Assembly: GCA_017522745.1 (NCBI GenBank)
Contig: JAFWYI010000039.1
Coordinates: 1 to 6,876, forward strand
Origin: Mailhella sp.
GTDB lineage: Bacteria > Desulfobacterota > Desulfovibrionia > Desulfovibrionales > Desulfovibrionaceae
Direction: 5' to 3'
DNA length: 6,876 bases
The notes below the pieces were generated by a model. It made no database searches, had not been told where the DNA came from, and was given only the letters and a program-made list of their open reading frames with translations. The translations under genes were made by a program, and so were the position numbers. Shown here piece by piece: positions 1 through 6,776 of this stretch. Every line of letters begins with the position of its first letter. Position 1 is the first letter of the stretch.

Positions 1-1915
1 ACCACCCAGAGGTCACCGTTGGAAGGCGCGCCCACGTGGTACTGGTTGCCAGCTTCGGCCATAGCAGTGTCGGCCTGAGCCATACGACCTTCGGCGACCT
101 TCACTTCATGGGCCATGACGATGGAGTCGTAGCTGTAGCGCACGTTCACCGTGCCCTGATCGGTCACGGGGCTGATGCGGAAGATGGTCATCTTATGCGG
201 CTTACCGTTGGAGTCCGTGAACTGGAGTTCCTGACCGGGGGTGAGACCTTCGAACCAGACGTGCAGGGGCAGACGGTTCGGGTCGCCGAACTTCTTCACG
301 AACTGGATGGTCTTCACGGCGTCGCCGGGGTGGTTCAGGTACATGACCAGCTCTTCGTGCGAGGGGACGCGCTTGAGGATATCCGCGCAGGCCTTGGCTT
401 CCGTTTCGATGTTCACGTCCTTGAGGGTATCAAGGGGAGATTCCTCGGTGCGGCTGGCAAGGGCGCTGCGGTAGTTATCGCTGCCGAAGGCGCTTTCGTA
501 GACCCAGTCTTCGGGGAAGCCGAGAGGCAGGCGGCCGAACTTGCCGAGCAGGAGATTGCGGAACGCGTCGTTGCAGTCGCGGTAGATCTCAAGGCGTTCG
601 AGCTTCTGCTCGTCGCTCATATGCTCTTCAGGTGTGGAAGCCGTAAACTCTGCGATCTTGAGAAGATGCTGGACACCCTTTTCGCCGCTGCGCTTGTAGG
701 CGTTGGTGATGGCGAGGAAGGCGGTGTTCCAGGTGATCTGGGATCCGGGGGTCACGTCGTGATAGCGCACGATCTGACGGATGGCGGCAAGGAAACGAAG
801 CATGTAGGGCAGGAGCTGGATGTAGCCCTGCTTCATGGCGCCTTCCTGAGAGGAGGAAGTGGCACCGCCGGGCAGGCAGTGCGAGACCACGTTGTAGTCC
901 GTGCCCTGGAAGTAGGGCGAGCAGTAGCGATCGTAGAAGGGCATGATCTGCTTGAGGACGAAGTTGGCCTGAGAGATCATTTCCTTGTTCACGATGGTCT
1001 TGAGGCCGAGTTCCTCTTCCATGTACGCCACGGTGGCGAGTACGTCGCCCTGACCGTAGGTGCGCACGCAGGCACCGAGGCCGGTATCCACGATCTGAGC
1101 GCCAGCCTTGGCGGCGGCACCGGCAGTGGGGATGAACAGTCCATCGGTAGCATGGCGATGGTAGTGCATCACAAGGTCGGGCCAGCGCTTCTTCAGAGCG
1201 GTGACGAGCTGCGTCATAAAGGAGGGCTTGCAGACGCCGGCCATGTCCTTCAGACCGAGGATGATCATGCGGGAAGCGTCTTTCTGCGTGCAGCCGGCGA
1301 TCTTGCCGATCATGTCGAGCGTGGCGGCGGTCACATCAAGGTAGTGATCGACGTTGAAGCCCTTGGCCACAGAGATGGACAGCGCGGGTTCGAAGATGAC
1401 ATCGTCACGTGAGAGAGCCACTTCGGCCAGCGGACGCATGTTGCGCATATCATTGAGGAAGTCGAAACAGCGGATGATCTGGTAATTGTCGCAGATCATT
1501 TCGCCGGTAACGTTCATCAGATTGCGGGGCATGGGCGCGTAACCAAGCACGTTGGTGGAACGCACGAGGAGCTGCTTCAGCGTCTTGGGCGCAAAGCGGT
1601 TCCACTGCTGGGCCTCGGTGAAGGGGTAGGTCATGTTGGCCATCATGGCCACATGGAAGTGCGCGCCGCCACCGTTTTCCAGCGAGAAGAAGTTACAGGA
1701 GTCCAGATACGGTCCGATCAGGGCGTCTTCGGCAAGGCGGAAGCGGTTGCCGGTATTGGACTGCGTCATGTCGCGGGTCGTGGTGTCCGTGAAGTGGACG
1801 GCCTTGGAGTCGCGCAGGAATTCCAGCAGCTCGCCGCGGCGATGCGGGTAGGGGCTGGGAGCGTAACGGTCGGCCCCGGAGATATGCGGAAGGACAGGGT
1901 TGAACTCCGGCAGGC
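1..1915 (-). CDS. pyc: Pyruvate carboxylase, carboxyltransferase part and start of the biotinyl domain (continuation of the broken pyc; runs off the left edge)
   Basis: In the frame one base away from the upstream fragment, translation is open from the C-run to the window edge. It continues the same protein, about residues 501-1138 in corrected numbering. The carboxyltransferase domain shows FTDTTTRDMTQS (D544), LKDMAG (K723, the position carboxylated in this family) and HYHRHATDG (H751 and H753, metal ligands). The DTxxRD and KDMAG signatures place it in the pyruvate carboxylase/oxaloacetate decarboxylase type. The C-terminal tetramerisation (PYC_OADA-like) region follows, including HCLPGGATSSSQEG and PLGFPEDW. 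The last residues, HVGAPSNGDLWV, begin the biotinyl carrier domain. Its MKM/MKQ-type biotin site, and about 90 residues if the length is the usual ~1230, would lie outside the window. I see no ATG, GTG or ribosome site that could start this piece independently before residue ~550, so it is a fragment rather than a separate subunit gene. Confidence 0.9.
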
Positions 1916-3415
1916 GGGGGTGTCCACGGAACGGTACTGGCCGAGCTGCACGTAGGGGTTGTAGCCCTTGGCGGAGATCTCCGCGACGAGGCGGCTCAGA
2001 CGTTCGCCTTCGGGGGCGAGGTCCTGATAATCGAACAGCTCAGGAGTATTGGCCACGAAATTGGTATCGAAGTCGGCAGAACGGAACTGCTCGTTTTCGA
2101 GGATGTGGCGGTAGAAGGGCAGCGTGGTCTTGATGCCGGAGATGGTGTATTCCTCGAGGGCACGGTCCATGATGCGGAGGATGCGTTCCCAGCTCTTGCC
2201 GAAGGCGATGAGCAGAGAACCCGCGGAGTCGTAGTTCGAGGGGAAGTCGTAGCCGGCGCAGAGGTTGGAGTCCAGACGGATGCCGGGACCACCGGGAGAA
2301 ACGTAGCGGGAAACGCGGCCGCAGTTGGGTGTGAAGCCGTTCTGAGGATCTTCACAGTTGATGCGCACCTGCATGGCCCAGTTCTGAGGCTTGGTGTTCT
2401 CTTCCGTAAAGGGCAGTTCGGCCCCGAAGGCGATGGCGATCTGAGCTTCGACGAGGTCGACGCCGTAGCGGGCTTCGGTGATGCCGTGTTCCACCTGCAG
2501 ACGGGTGTTCACCTCGATCATGTAGGGAGTGCCGTCGCGGGTGACAAGGAATTCAACCGTGGCAAGGGAGTGATAGTTCACAGCCTTGACCAGCGTGCGG
2601 GCGTATTCCTTGAGCTGTTCGCGCAGTTCCTTGGTCATCACAGGCCAGGGAGAGGGCGTGATCTCCACGAGCTTCTGATGGTTGCGCTGAACGGTGCAGT
2701 CACGTTCATCGAAAGCGAAGACATTGCCGTACTTGTCGGCGATGACCTGTATCTCAATGTGTCGCACGTGTTCGAGGTAGCGTTCCACGAAGAGGCGGGG
2801 ATTGCCGAAGGAGGCTTCGGCCATGGTAGAAGCCTTGACGAAGGCGTCTTCCAGTTCCTGCATGGTGCGGATGACGAAGATGCCGCGGCCACCGCCGCCG
2901 CCTTCCGCCATGAGCATGACAGGCAGGCCGATCTTCTTGATGATGGCGCGTGCGCCTTCGATATCCACGGCACCGTCAGAGCCGGGGACTACCGGCACGC
3001 CAAGACGTATGGCGAGGTTGCGGGCCTGAACTTTGTTGCCCAGCAGGTTCATGGACTCGCAGGTGGAGCCGATGAAGGTGATGCCGGACTCTTCGCATTT
3101 GCGGGGGAAATTATCGTCTTCGGAAGCGAAGCCCCAGCCGGGATGGATACCCACGATGCCGCGAGCCTTGGCCTTGCTGATGATGAGGTCAAGGTCGAGG
3201 TAGGCAGTAGGCGTGGAGCCGAGCAGCATGAGTTCCTGAGCCGCGGAGGCAGCAGGAGAGGTCTTATCGACATCGGTGGCGGTCATCACGGCCACAGCGC
3301 CGAAGCGTTCACGTATGGCGCGGCAGATACGACGCGCCGGGATGCCGCGGTTGGCTACGAGTATGGCCTTGCCTTTGAGCTCGGCCTGAATCTGTTCCAT
3401 CGTTTTAGCAGACAT
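1766..3415 (-). CDS. pyc: Pyruvate carboxylase, N-terminal biotin carboxylase part (reading frame broken near residue 500)
   Basis: Pyruvate carboxylase makes oxaloacetate from pyruvate and bicarbonate using ATP, in the cytoplasm, and replenishes the TCA intermediates. This part carries the biotin carboxylase (ATP-grasp) domain, about residues 14-460. Visible marks are ILVANRGIPARRI (18-30), HPGWGFASED (91-100), GNKV with K128, the glycine-rich loop EGGGGGRG (171-178), HIEIQV with H219, ERDCTVQRNHQK (237-248) and EVNTRLQVEH (301-310). The start has GGAG five bases upstream and lies 23 bp after the biotin ligase, so the two are probably co-transcribed. True homology ends at T499-P500. The remaining 49 residues, to the stop at 1766, are out-of-frame nonsense; the proper frame continues in the neighbouring fragment. 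Residue 169 is Met where biotin carboxylases have an ATP-contacting Lys. The family assignment is secure. Whether the broken frame is biological is unknown. Confidence 0.93.
   Translation of the reverse strand: MSAKTMEQIQAELKGKAILVANRGIPARRICRAIRERFGAVAVMTATDVDKTSPAASAAQELMLLGSTPTAYLDLDLIISKAKARGIVGIHPGWGFASEDDNFPRKCEESGITFIGSTCESMNLLGNKVQARNLAIRLGVPVVPGSDGAVDIEGARAIIKKIGLPVMLMAEGGGGGRGIFVIRTMQELEDAFVKASTMAEASFGNPRLFVERYLEHVRHIEIQVIADKYGNVFAFDERDCTVQRNHQKLVEITPSPWPVMTKELREQLKEYARTLVKAVNYHSLATVEFLVTRDGTPYMIEVNTRLQVEHGITEARYGVDLVEAQIAIAFGAELPFTEENTKPQNWAMQVRINCEDPQNGFTPNCGRVSRYVSPGGPGIRLDSNLCAGYDFPSNYDSAGSLLIAFGKSWERILRIMDRALEEYTISGIKTTLPFYRHILENEQFRSADFDTNFVANTPELFDYQDLAPEGERLSRLVAEISAKGYNPYVQLGQYRSVDTPACRSSTLSFRISPGPTVTLPAPTRIAAASCWNSCATPRPSTSRTPRPAT
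1916..1920 (-). other. Frameshift site in pyc: run of five C where the frame needs six
   Basis: On the minus strand the sequence reads GTG GAC ACC CCC GCC TGC. Adding one C gives GTG GAC ACC CCC CGC CTG CCG, and the frame then stays open and family-like to the window edge. Without it the product ends in 49 unrelated residues. The lesion sits between the biotin carboxylase and carboxyltransferase domains. Homopolymer length error, slipped-strand mutation and true gene decay would all look like this. Confidence 0.9.
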
Positions 3416-3420
3416 ATCTT

Positions 3421-3424
3421 CTCC
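3421..3424 (-). promoter_or_regulatory. Ribosome binding site of pyc
   Basis: GGAG lies five bases before the ATG at 3415 on the minus strand, within the 23-bp gap after the biotin ligase stop codon. It supports the chosen pyc start and translation from a shared transcript. Confidence 0.7.
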
Positions 3425-3438
3425 GAGGGGGAAGGTTC

Positions 3439-4473
3439 CTAACTGCCCGGGAGCAGCGATCCTCCAAGAAAAGTATCCATTCCGTATTCTGTTCTGAGGC
3501 GAAGGGCGCCGGAAGGGGTCACGCCGTCGACTATACCCTCACAAGGGATCCTGACCATGGTATCGTTCTCGGGACAGGCGTCCGCGAGGGTGATGCGGCA
3601 TCCGCGGAAAGCGAGATGCTTTTCTGCCAGAGCAGGCCACCAGAGAGCGGGATCCGAGGTATAGGCATAGCAAGAAAAAATCCGCTCGACAAGCCGTTTT
3701 GCAAGTGTGAAAATAGTCACGATCGGCTCATTTTCCTTGTTTTTTTCACAGCTTGTCAGAGGGTAAGGGACGTTCTTGCCGGTACAAAGTGTTCCGGCGG
3801 AAAAAGCATAGTTATCTCGTAGAGTTAAGATCGGCGGAAAACTGGTGATGTTCAGGCCGATGCCGGCGATGAGCGCGCCGTGCCTCTCTTCGAGCAGTAT
3901 ACCACCGACTTTATGGCATTCTTCGCGTGAGGGGACGGCAGAAAATTTTTTCTGGGTCCGGCTCTGCAGCAGGTCGTTCGGCCATTTGAGCATGACAGGG
4001 CAGTCTTCAGCACTCAGGGCTTCGGCCACCAGTCCGCCTATGGCCGGGGCAGCGGCGAACGTGGCGAAGGGACCCACGTTCGGCAGGCGCAGTGCCATGT
4101 AAAGGTTTCCTTCCGGGGACACCCATGCCCGGCGCATCTGGCCGCGCCCGGAACTCTGGGAAAGGGAAAGGACGAAAGTCCACTCAGGGAAGAGATCACG
4201 CTGAAGGAGTTCCTTTGCTACATCGAGGCTTGAGGTGGCAGCCCCGGTGATATATACAGGGGAAGGGAGCCCGGTAAGCGGGCGTTCCAGCCAGTGCAGA
4301 TCGTGCCCCGCGCACGGATGCCATGGTGCAGAGGACTCAGACGCCTGACCTGGAGCAAGTACCGAAGTGTTCAGCGCTTCAAGGGAAAAGGCTTCGGCAA
4401 TGGGAGCCTGACCGGCTTGGCCGGGAATGCCCTGATGCAGCAATCGTATGACAGAGGAGACGTTTTCGTTCAT
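3439..4473 (-). CDS. birA: Biotin--[carboxyl-carrier-protein] ligase, single-function type without DNA-binding domain
   Basis: The enzyme makes biotinyl-5'-AMP from biotin and ATP and transfers biotin to the carrier-domain lysine of biotin enzymes; the adjacent pyruvate carboxylase is an obvious client. Catalytic-core motifs are ATSSLDVAKEL (79-89), GRGQMRRAWVSPEGNLY (109-125, the biotinyl-AMP loop), LKWPNDLL (162-169), KVGGILLEE (188-196) and AGIGLNI (203-209). A short C-terminal SH3-like segment (about 311-340, GIVDGVTPSGALRLR) closes the protein. There is no N-terminal winged helix, so it should not act as a biotin repressor as E. coli BirA does. The first ~70 residues are poorly conserved and I recognise nothing in them. 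Residues ~229-250 form a polar, lysine-rich insertion in a locally AT-rich stretch. The ATG at 4473 has no clear Shine-Dalgarno sequence, so the exact start is uncertain. The stop lies 23 bp before pyc. Confidence 0.93.
   Translation of the reverse strand: MNENVSSVIRLLHQGIPGQAGQAPIAEAFSLEALNTSVLAPGQASESSAPWHPCAGHDLHWLERPLTGLPSPVYITGAATSSLDVAKELLQRDLFPEWTFVLSLSQSSGRGQMRRAWVSPEGNLYMALRLPNVGPFATFAAAPAIGGLVAEALSAEDCPVMLKWPNDLLQSRTQKKFSAVPSREECHKVGGILLEERHGALIAGIGLNITSFPPILTLRDNYAFSAGTLCTGKNVPYPLTSCEKNKENEPIVTIFTLAKRLVERIFSCYAYTSDPALWWPALAEKHLAFRGCRITLADACPENDTMVRIPCEGIVDGVTPSGALRLRTEYGMDTFLGGSLLPGS
4453..4459 (+). promoter_or_regulatory. Candidate ribosome binding site that decides the cca start
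   Basis: AGAGGAG ends 12 bases before the ATG at 4472. The alternative in-frame ATG at 4448 has no purine-rich stretch before it and would place this motif inside the gene. The spacing is longer than the usual 5-9 bases, so initiation may be modest. Confidence 0.5.
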
Positions 4474-4474
4474 G
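4471..4474. other. CATG: overlapping divergent start codons of birA (minus) and cca (plus)
   Basis: The palindrome CATG supplies the ATG of the CCA enzyme on the plus strand (4472-4474) and the ATG of the biotin ligase on the minus strand (4473-4471). With these starts there is no intergenic region. Each gene's promoter and leader would therefore lie inside the other's coding sequence, unless the ligase really starts further downstream. Confidence 0.6.
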
Positions 4475-5665
4475 ACGGAATGGTTCGTGGTTGGCGGCGC
4501 GGTTCGCGATCTACTGATGGGGCGCCCTGTTCATGATGTCGACCTTTCATTCGGCGGCGGTACGGAATCTTTTTTACAGATGTTCCCGGGCGCACGCAAT
4601 ACGGGGAATGGGCTCGATATCTGGCTTTCCGGGGCGGCGGAATTCACTGCGCTGGAGGGGGATGCCCGAAACGATATGCTCCAGCGCGATCTCACCATCA
4701 ATGCGGCTTCCTTTGATGGCGAGGGGCGTTTTTTCTGTCATCCGGCTTTCCTGGAAGACATGGAAAAGCGTATCTTGCGCCTTGCTTCGGATGATGCCCT
4801 GATCCGGGACCCTCTTCGCCTGTTCCGCGTTGCGCGTTTCGCCGCAGAACTGCCGGATTTTTCCATCGCCCCAGAGACCATGGATGCCATGCGTCGCTTC
4901 GCAGCGGATCATCAGGATGAGCTGGGCGCGCTTCCGAAGGAGCGGGTGGGGCGCGAACTCATGAGGGCTCTCGGCGCTGTCAGACCGTCGCGTTTCTTCT
5001 CCGTGCTTCAGGAGGCAGGAGCCCTGCGCCCGTGGTTCGAAGAACTGGCCCCAGCGGCCGATATCCCGGCAGGCCCGCTCCCATGGCATGACAACTCCGT
5101 TTTCGAACATACGCAGGAAGTGATGGACCGCTGTGCCGGTCATCCTCTGGCCGTATGGATGGCGCTGTGCCACGACCTTGGTAAGATTCGCACGGAAGAG
5201 ACCATGCTGCCCCATCATTATGGTCATGAGCTGAAAGGGGTGGAACTCGTGAAGGCGCTGGGGACCCGCCTCGGGATCCCTTCACGCTGGATACGAGCTG
5301 GCGTGGTGGGTACCAAGCTCCACATGAAAGGCGGCATTTACGGCAATCTGCGTTCCGGTACACGGCGCGACATGCTCTGCCAGCTTCGCGACGCCCACAT
5401 CGGGCATGACTTCTGGCTCCTTGCCGGTGCCGACGGCGGCTGGGACTGGGAGCCTATGGCGGAACGCGACCTGAAGACTATGCAGAAAGTTCACCTTCCT
5501 GAGGAGTGGCGCAATCGCGGTGAGGCTTCCGGTCAGCGTTTGCGAGCCATGCAGTGCGAGGCCATCAGCTGCCTGCCGAAGTATCAGCCTGTGCGAGCGG
5601 AAAACGCCGGCCCCGGCACTCCGGGCGATCTGGCGACCGTCACAGAGTCCGGACAGGATTCGTGA
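4472..5665 (+). CDS. cca: CCA-adding tRNA nucleotidyltransferase with HD domain
   Basis: This class II nucleotidyltransferase builds or repairs the 3'-CCA end of tRNAs without a nucleic acid template. Numbering from the ATG at 4472 (397 aa; E. coli Cca is about 412), the head domain starts with VVGGAVRDLLMGRP and the metal-binding pair D22/D24 in HDVDL. Next come QRDLTINAASFD (R72, D73), RDPLRLFRVARFAAEL (about 112-127) and ERVGRE in the neck. An HD phosphohydrolase domain follows, with FEHTQEV (H213), CHDLGK (H234, D235) and PHHYGHE (about 247-253). In E. coli that domain gives phosphatase and 2',3'-cyclic phosphodiesterase activity. I chose 4472 over 4448 because family members begin only a few residues before GGAVRD. 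The last ~25 residues are Gly/Pro-rich and overlap the convergent radical SAM gene by 26 bp. CC-only or A-only activity cannot be excluded from sequence alone. Confidence 0.92.
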   Translation: MTEWFVVGGAVRDLLMGRPVHDVDLSFGGGTESFLQMFPGARNTGNGLDIWLSGAAEFTALEGDARNDMLQRDLTINAASFDGEGRFFCHPAFLEDMEKRILRLASDDALIRDPLRLFRVARFAAELPDFSIAPETMDAMRRFAADHQDELGALPKERVGRELMRALGAVRPSRFFSVLQEAGALRPWFEELAPAADIPAGPLPWHDNSVFEHTQEVMDRCAGHPLAVWMALCHDLGKIRTEETMLPHHYGHELKGVELVKALGTRLGIPSRWIRAGVVGTKLHMKGGIYGNLRSGTRRDMLCQLRDAHIGHDFWLLAGADGGWDWEPMAERDLKTMQKVHLPEEWRNRGEASGQRLRAMQCEAISCLPKYQPVRAENAGPGTPGDLATVTESGQDS

Positions 5666-6602
5666 CGAAAGGGTTGCTGTCCGGGGCGTCGCAGGACTTC
5701 CCCTGCCACCAGTCATTGTAGGCCATGAGCCTGTCGATGAGCATGACGGTGATGCCCTTGTCCATGGCCCAGGCCGGAGCTGTGAGTTCTCCGGGGGCCG
5801 GATCGGCGCAGAGACGATGGATGACCATGGAGGAAGGGAGCATGGTGAGGGCTCGCGCCGTGAGTTCCACGTAGCCTTCCTGCTCGAGCAGGGAGCATTT
5901 TCCTTCTTTCCACTCCTGTTCCAGCGCGGTGCCCTGCGGCACATAGAGATTGTGGAGCTTCACGCCCTGCACAGGCAGAGAGGCGGTCCAGCGCACGGTA
6001 TCGAGAAAGTCCTCTCCGCTTTCACCCGGCAGTCCGGCCATGAGATGGATGCAGGTCCGCACCCCATGTTCTGCGGCCAGACGGATGGCCTTTTCCGCGT
6101 CGGCGGCGCTGTGTTTGCGGTTCACTCGCTGCAGTGTGGCATCGTGGCAGCTCTGCACGCCCAGTTCGAGCCAGAATTCCTTCCATGGAACGGATGCCAT
6201 GAGCGCCATCTTCTCTTCATCCACGCAGTCGGGGCGTGTCCCGATGCAGACGCCCACGAGGTCGCGCAGACCGGCAAGTTCCTTCAGCAGAGCGTCAAGG
6301 CGGGCCGTTGGTCCGTAGGTATTGCTGAAGGACTGTATGTAGCCGAGGAAGTGCCGCACGTTTTTGGTGCGGGGCGAGCGGGCCAGCTTTTCGCGGCTCG
6401 CTTCCCACTGTGAAGCGAAGCTCTGATGGGCACGGCCGGCCCCTGAGCCCAGGGCGTTGCAGAAGGTGCAGCCGCCAGAGCCCAGAGTCCCATCGCGATT
6501 GGGACAGCCTGATCCGGCATCCAGTGGTATTTTCTGGACTTTTTCTCCGTGACGAGAGCGAAGCCAGCTGTCGAGCGTGCGGTATCGTGTAATGTTTTTC
6601 AT
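5640..6602 (-). CDS. yhcC: YhcC-like radical SAM protein (TIGR01212 type)
   Basis: This is a 320-aa radical SAM protein close in length and order of motifs to E. coli YhcC; the biochemical role of that family is not something I can state. The iron-sulfur cluster cysteines are C33, C45 and C48 in CPNRDGTLGSGGCTFC, with the longer-than-usual CX11CX2C spacing typical of this group. Further shared blocks are YIQSFSNTYGP (88-98), GVCIGTRPDCV (117-127), WLELGVQSCHD (144-154), NRKHS (161-165), HLMAGLPGESGEDF (186-199) and GVKLHNLYVPQGT (213-225). No membrane segment or signal peptide is seen. The start at 6602 matches the family, with AAAAGG about 12 bases upstream as a weak ribosome site. It is divergent from mreB and converges on cca. 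Confidence is high for the family and low for any substrate. Confidence 0.92.
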   Translation of the reverse strand: MKNITRYRTLDSWLRSRHGEKVQKIPLDAGSGCPNRDGTLGSGGCTFCNALGSGAGRAHQSFASQWEASREKLARSPRTKNVRHFLGYIQSFSNTYGPTARLDALLKELAGLRDLVGVCIGTRPDCVDEEKMALMASVPWKEFWLELGVQSCHDATLQRVNRKHSAADAEKAIRLAAEHGVRTCIHLMAGLPGESGEDFLDTVRWTASLPVQGVKLHNLYVPQGTALEQEWKEGKCSLLEQEGYVELTARALTMLPSSMVIHRLCADPAPGELTAPAWAMDKGITVMLIDRLMAYNDWWQGKSCDAPDSNPFVTNPVRTL

Positions 6603-6603
6603 G

Positions 6604-6633
6604 TTGACAGGTCGCCTTTTCTATGCCTAGAAA
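6604..6633 (+). promoter_or_regulatory. Candidate sigma-70 promoter for mreB in the yhcC-mreB spacer
   Basis: A perfect -35 hexamer TTGACA (6604-6609) is followed after 18 bases by TAGAAA (6628-6633), four of six matches to TATAAT. The transcript would start about 40 bases before the mreB ATG. The same 75-bp spacer holds an AT-rich inverted repeat, CTTAA-AAAA-TTAAG (6645-6658), that could be a binding site or chance. I see no convincing promoter for the divergent radical SAM gene. Confidence 0.4.
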
Positions 6634-6677
6634 CTTCCGATACCCTTAAAAAATTAAGAGTCTGCGAGACTTATTCC

Positions 6678-6776
6678 ATGGCGAAAATTTTCGATCTACT
6701 TCTGGGCATTTTTTCCAATGACCTTGCTATCGACCTTGGTACCGCAAATACCTGTGTGTATGTCAAGGAGAAATAA
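6678..6776 (+). pseudogene. mreB: mreB, first 32 codons only (3'-truncated at a chimeric joint)
   Basis: MreB is the bacterial actin that polymerises along the inner membrane and guides lateral wall synthesis; full-length proteins have about 340-350 residues. Here only the N-terminus is present: MAKIFDLLLGIFSND, which fits the amphipathic membrane-binding start, followed by LAIDLGTANTCVYVKEK with the phosphate-1 loop DLGTANT of the actin fold. The family continues after VKxK with a GIVLxEPSVVA-like strand, but here TAA follows immediately, and no frame downstream resumes MreB. Instead the next bases fit TrmL. The start is clear from family alignment, although the ribosome site is weak (GCGAG at 6664-6668). 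The upstream promoter and divergent gene look normal, so the break lies inside the gene. A complete mreB must exist elsewhere if the cell is rod-shaped. Confidence 0.88.

Noticed and set aside
36..1412. Long plus-strand open frame opposite pyc (458 codons)
   Set aside because: It is antisense to well-conserved carboxyltransferase coding sequence. Its translation is a low-complexity Gly/Ala/Val/His mix with no motif, as expected opposite GC-rich codons.
1830..1920. Two-subunit pyruvate carboxylase with separate genes
   Set aside because: The second piece has no start codon or ribosome site near the break. The junction is restored by one base within a homopolymer, and both parts have the sequence order of a single-chain enzyme.
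2105..3442. Long plus-strand open frame opposite the biotin carboxylase part (445 codons)
   Set aside because: Same reasoning: a mirror of pyc codon bias, with no ribosome site and no recognisable domain.
4574..5227. Minus-strand open frame opposite cca (217 codons)
   Set aside because: It lies across the conserved nucleotidyltransferase and HD motifs on the plus strand and has no motif of its own.
5590..5625. GC-rich inverted repeat near the cca 3' end as a terminator
   Set aside because: The GCCGGCCCCGGC stretch has no T-tract on either strand and lies within cca coding sequence.
5520..6413. Plus-strand open frame opposite the radical SAM gene (297 codons)
   Set aside because: The opposite strand encodes an unmistakable YhcC homologue over the same bases. 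This frame has no family features.
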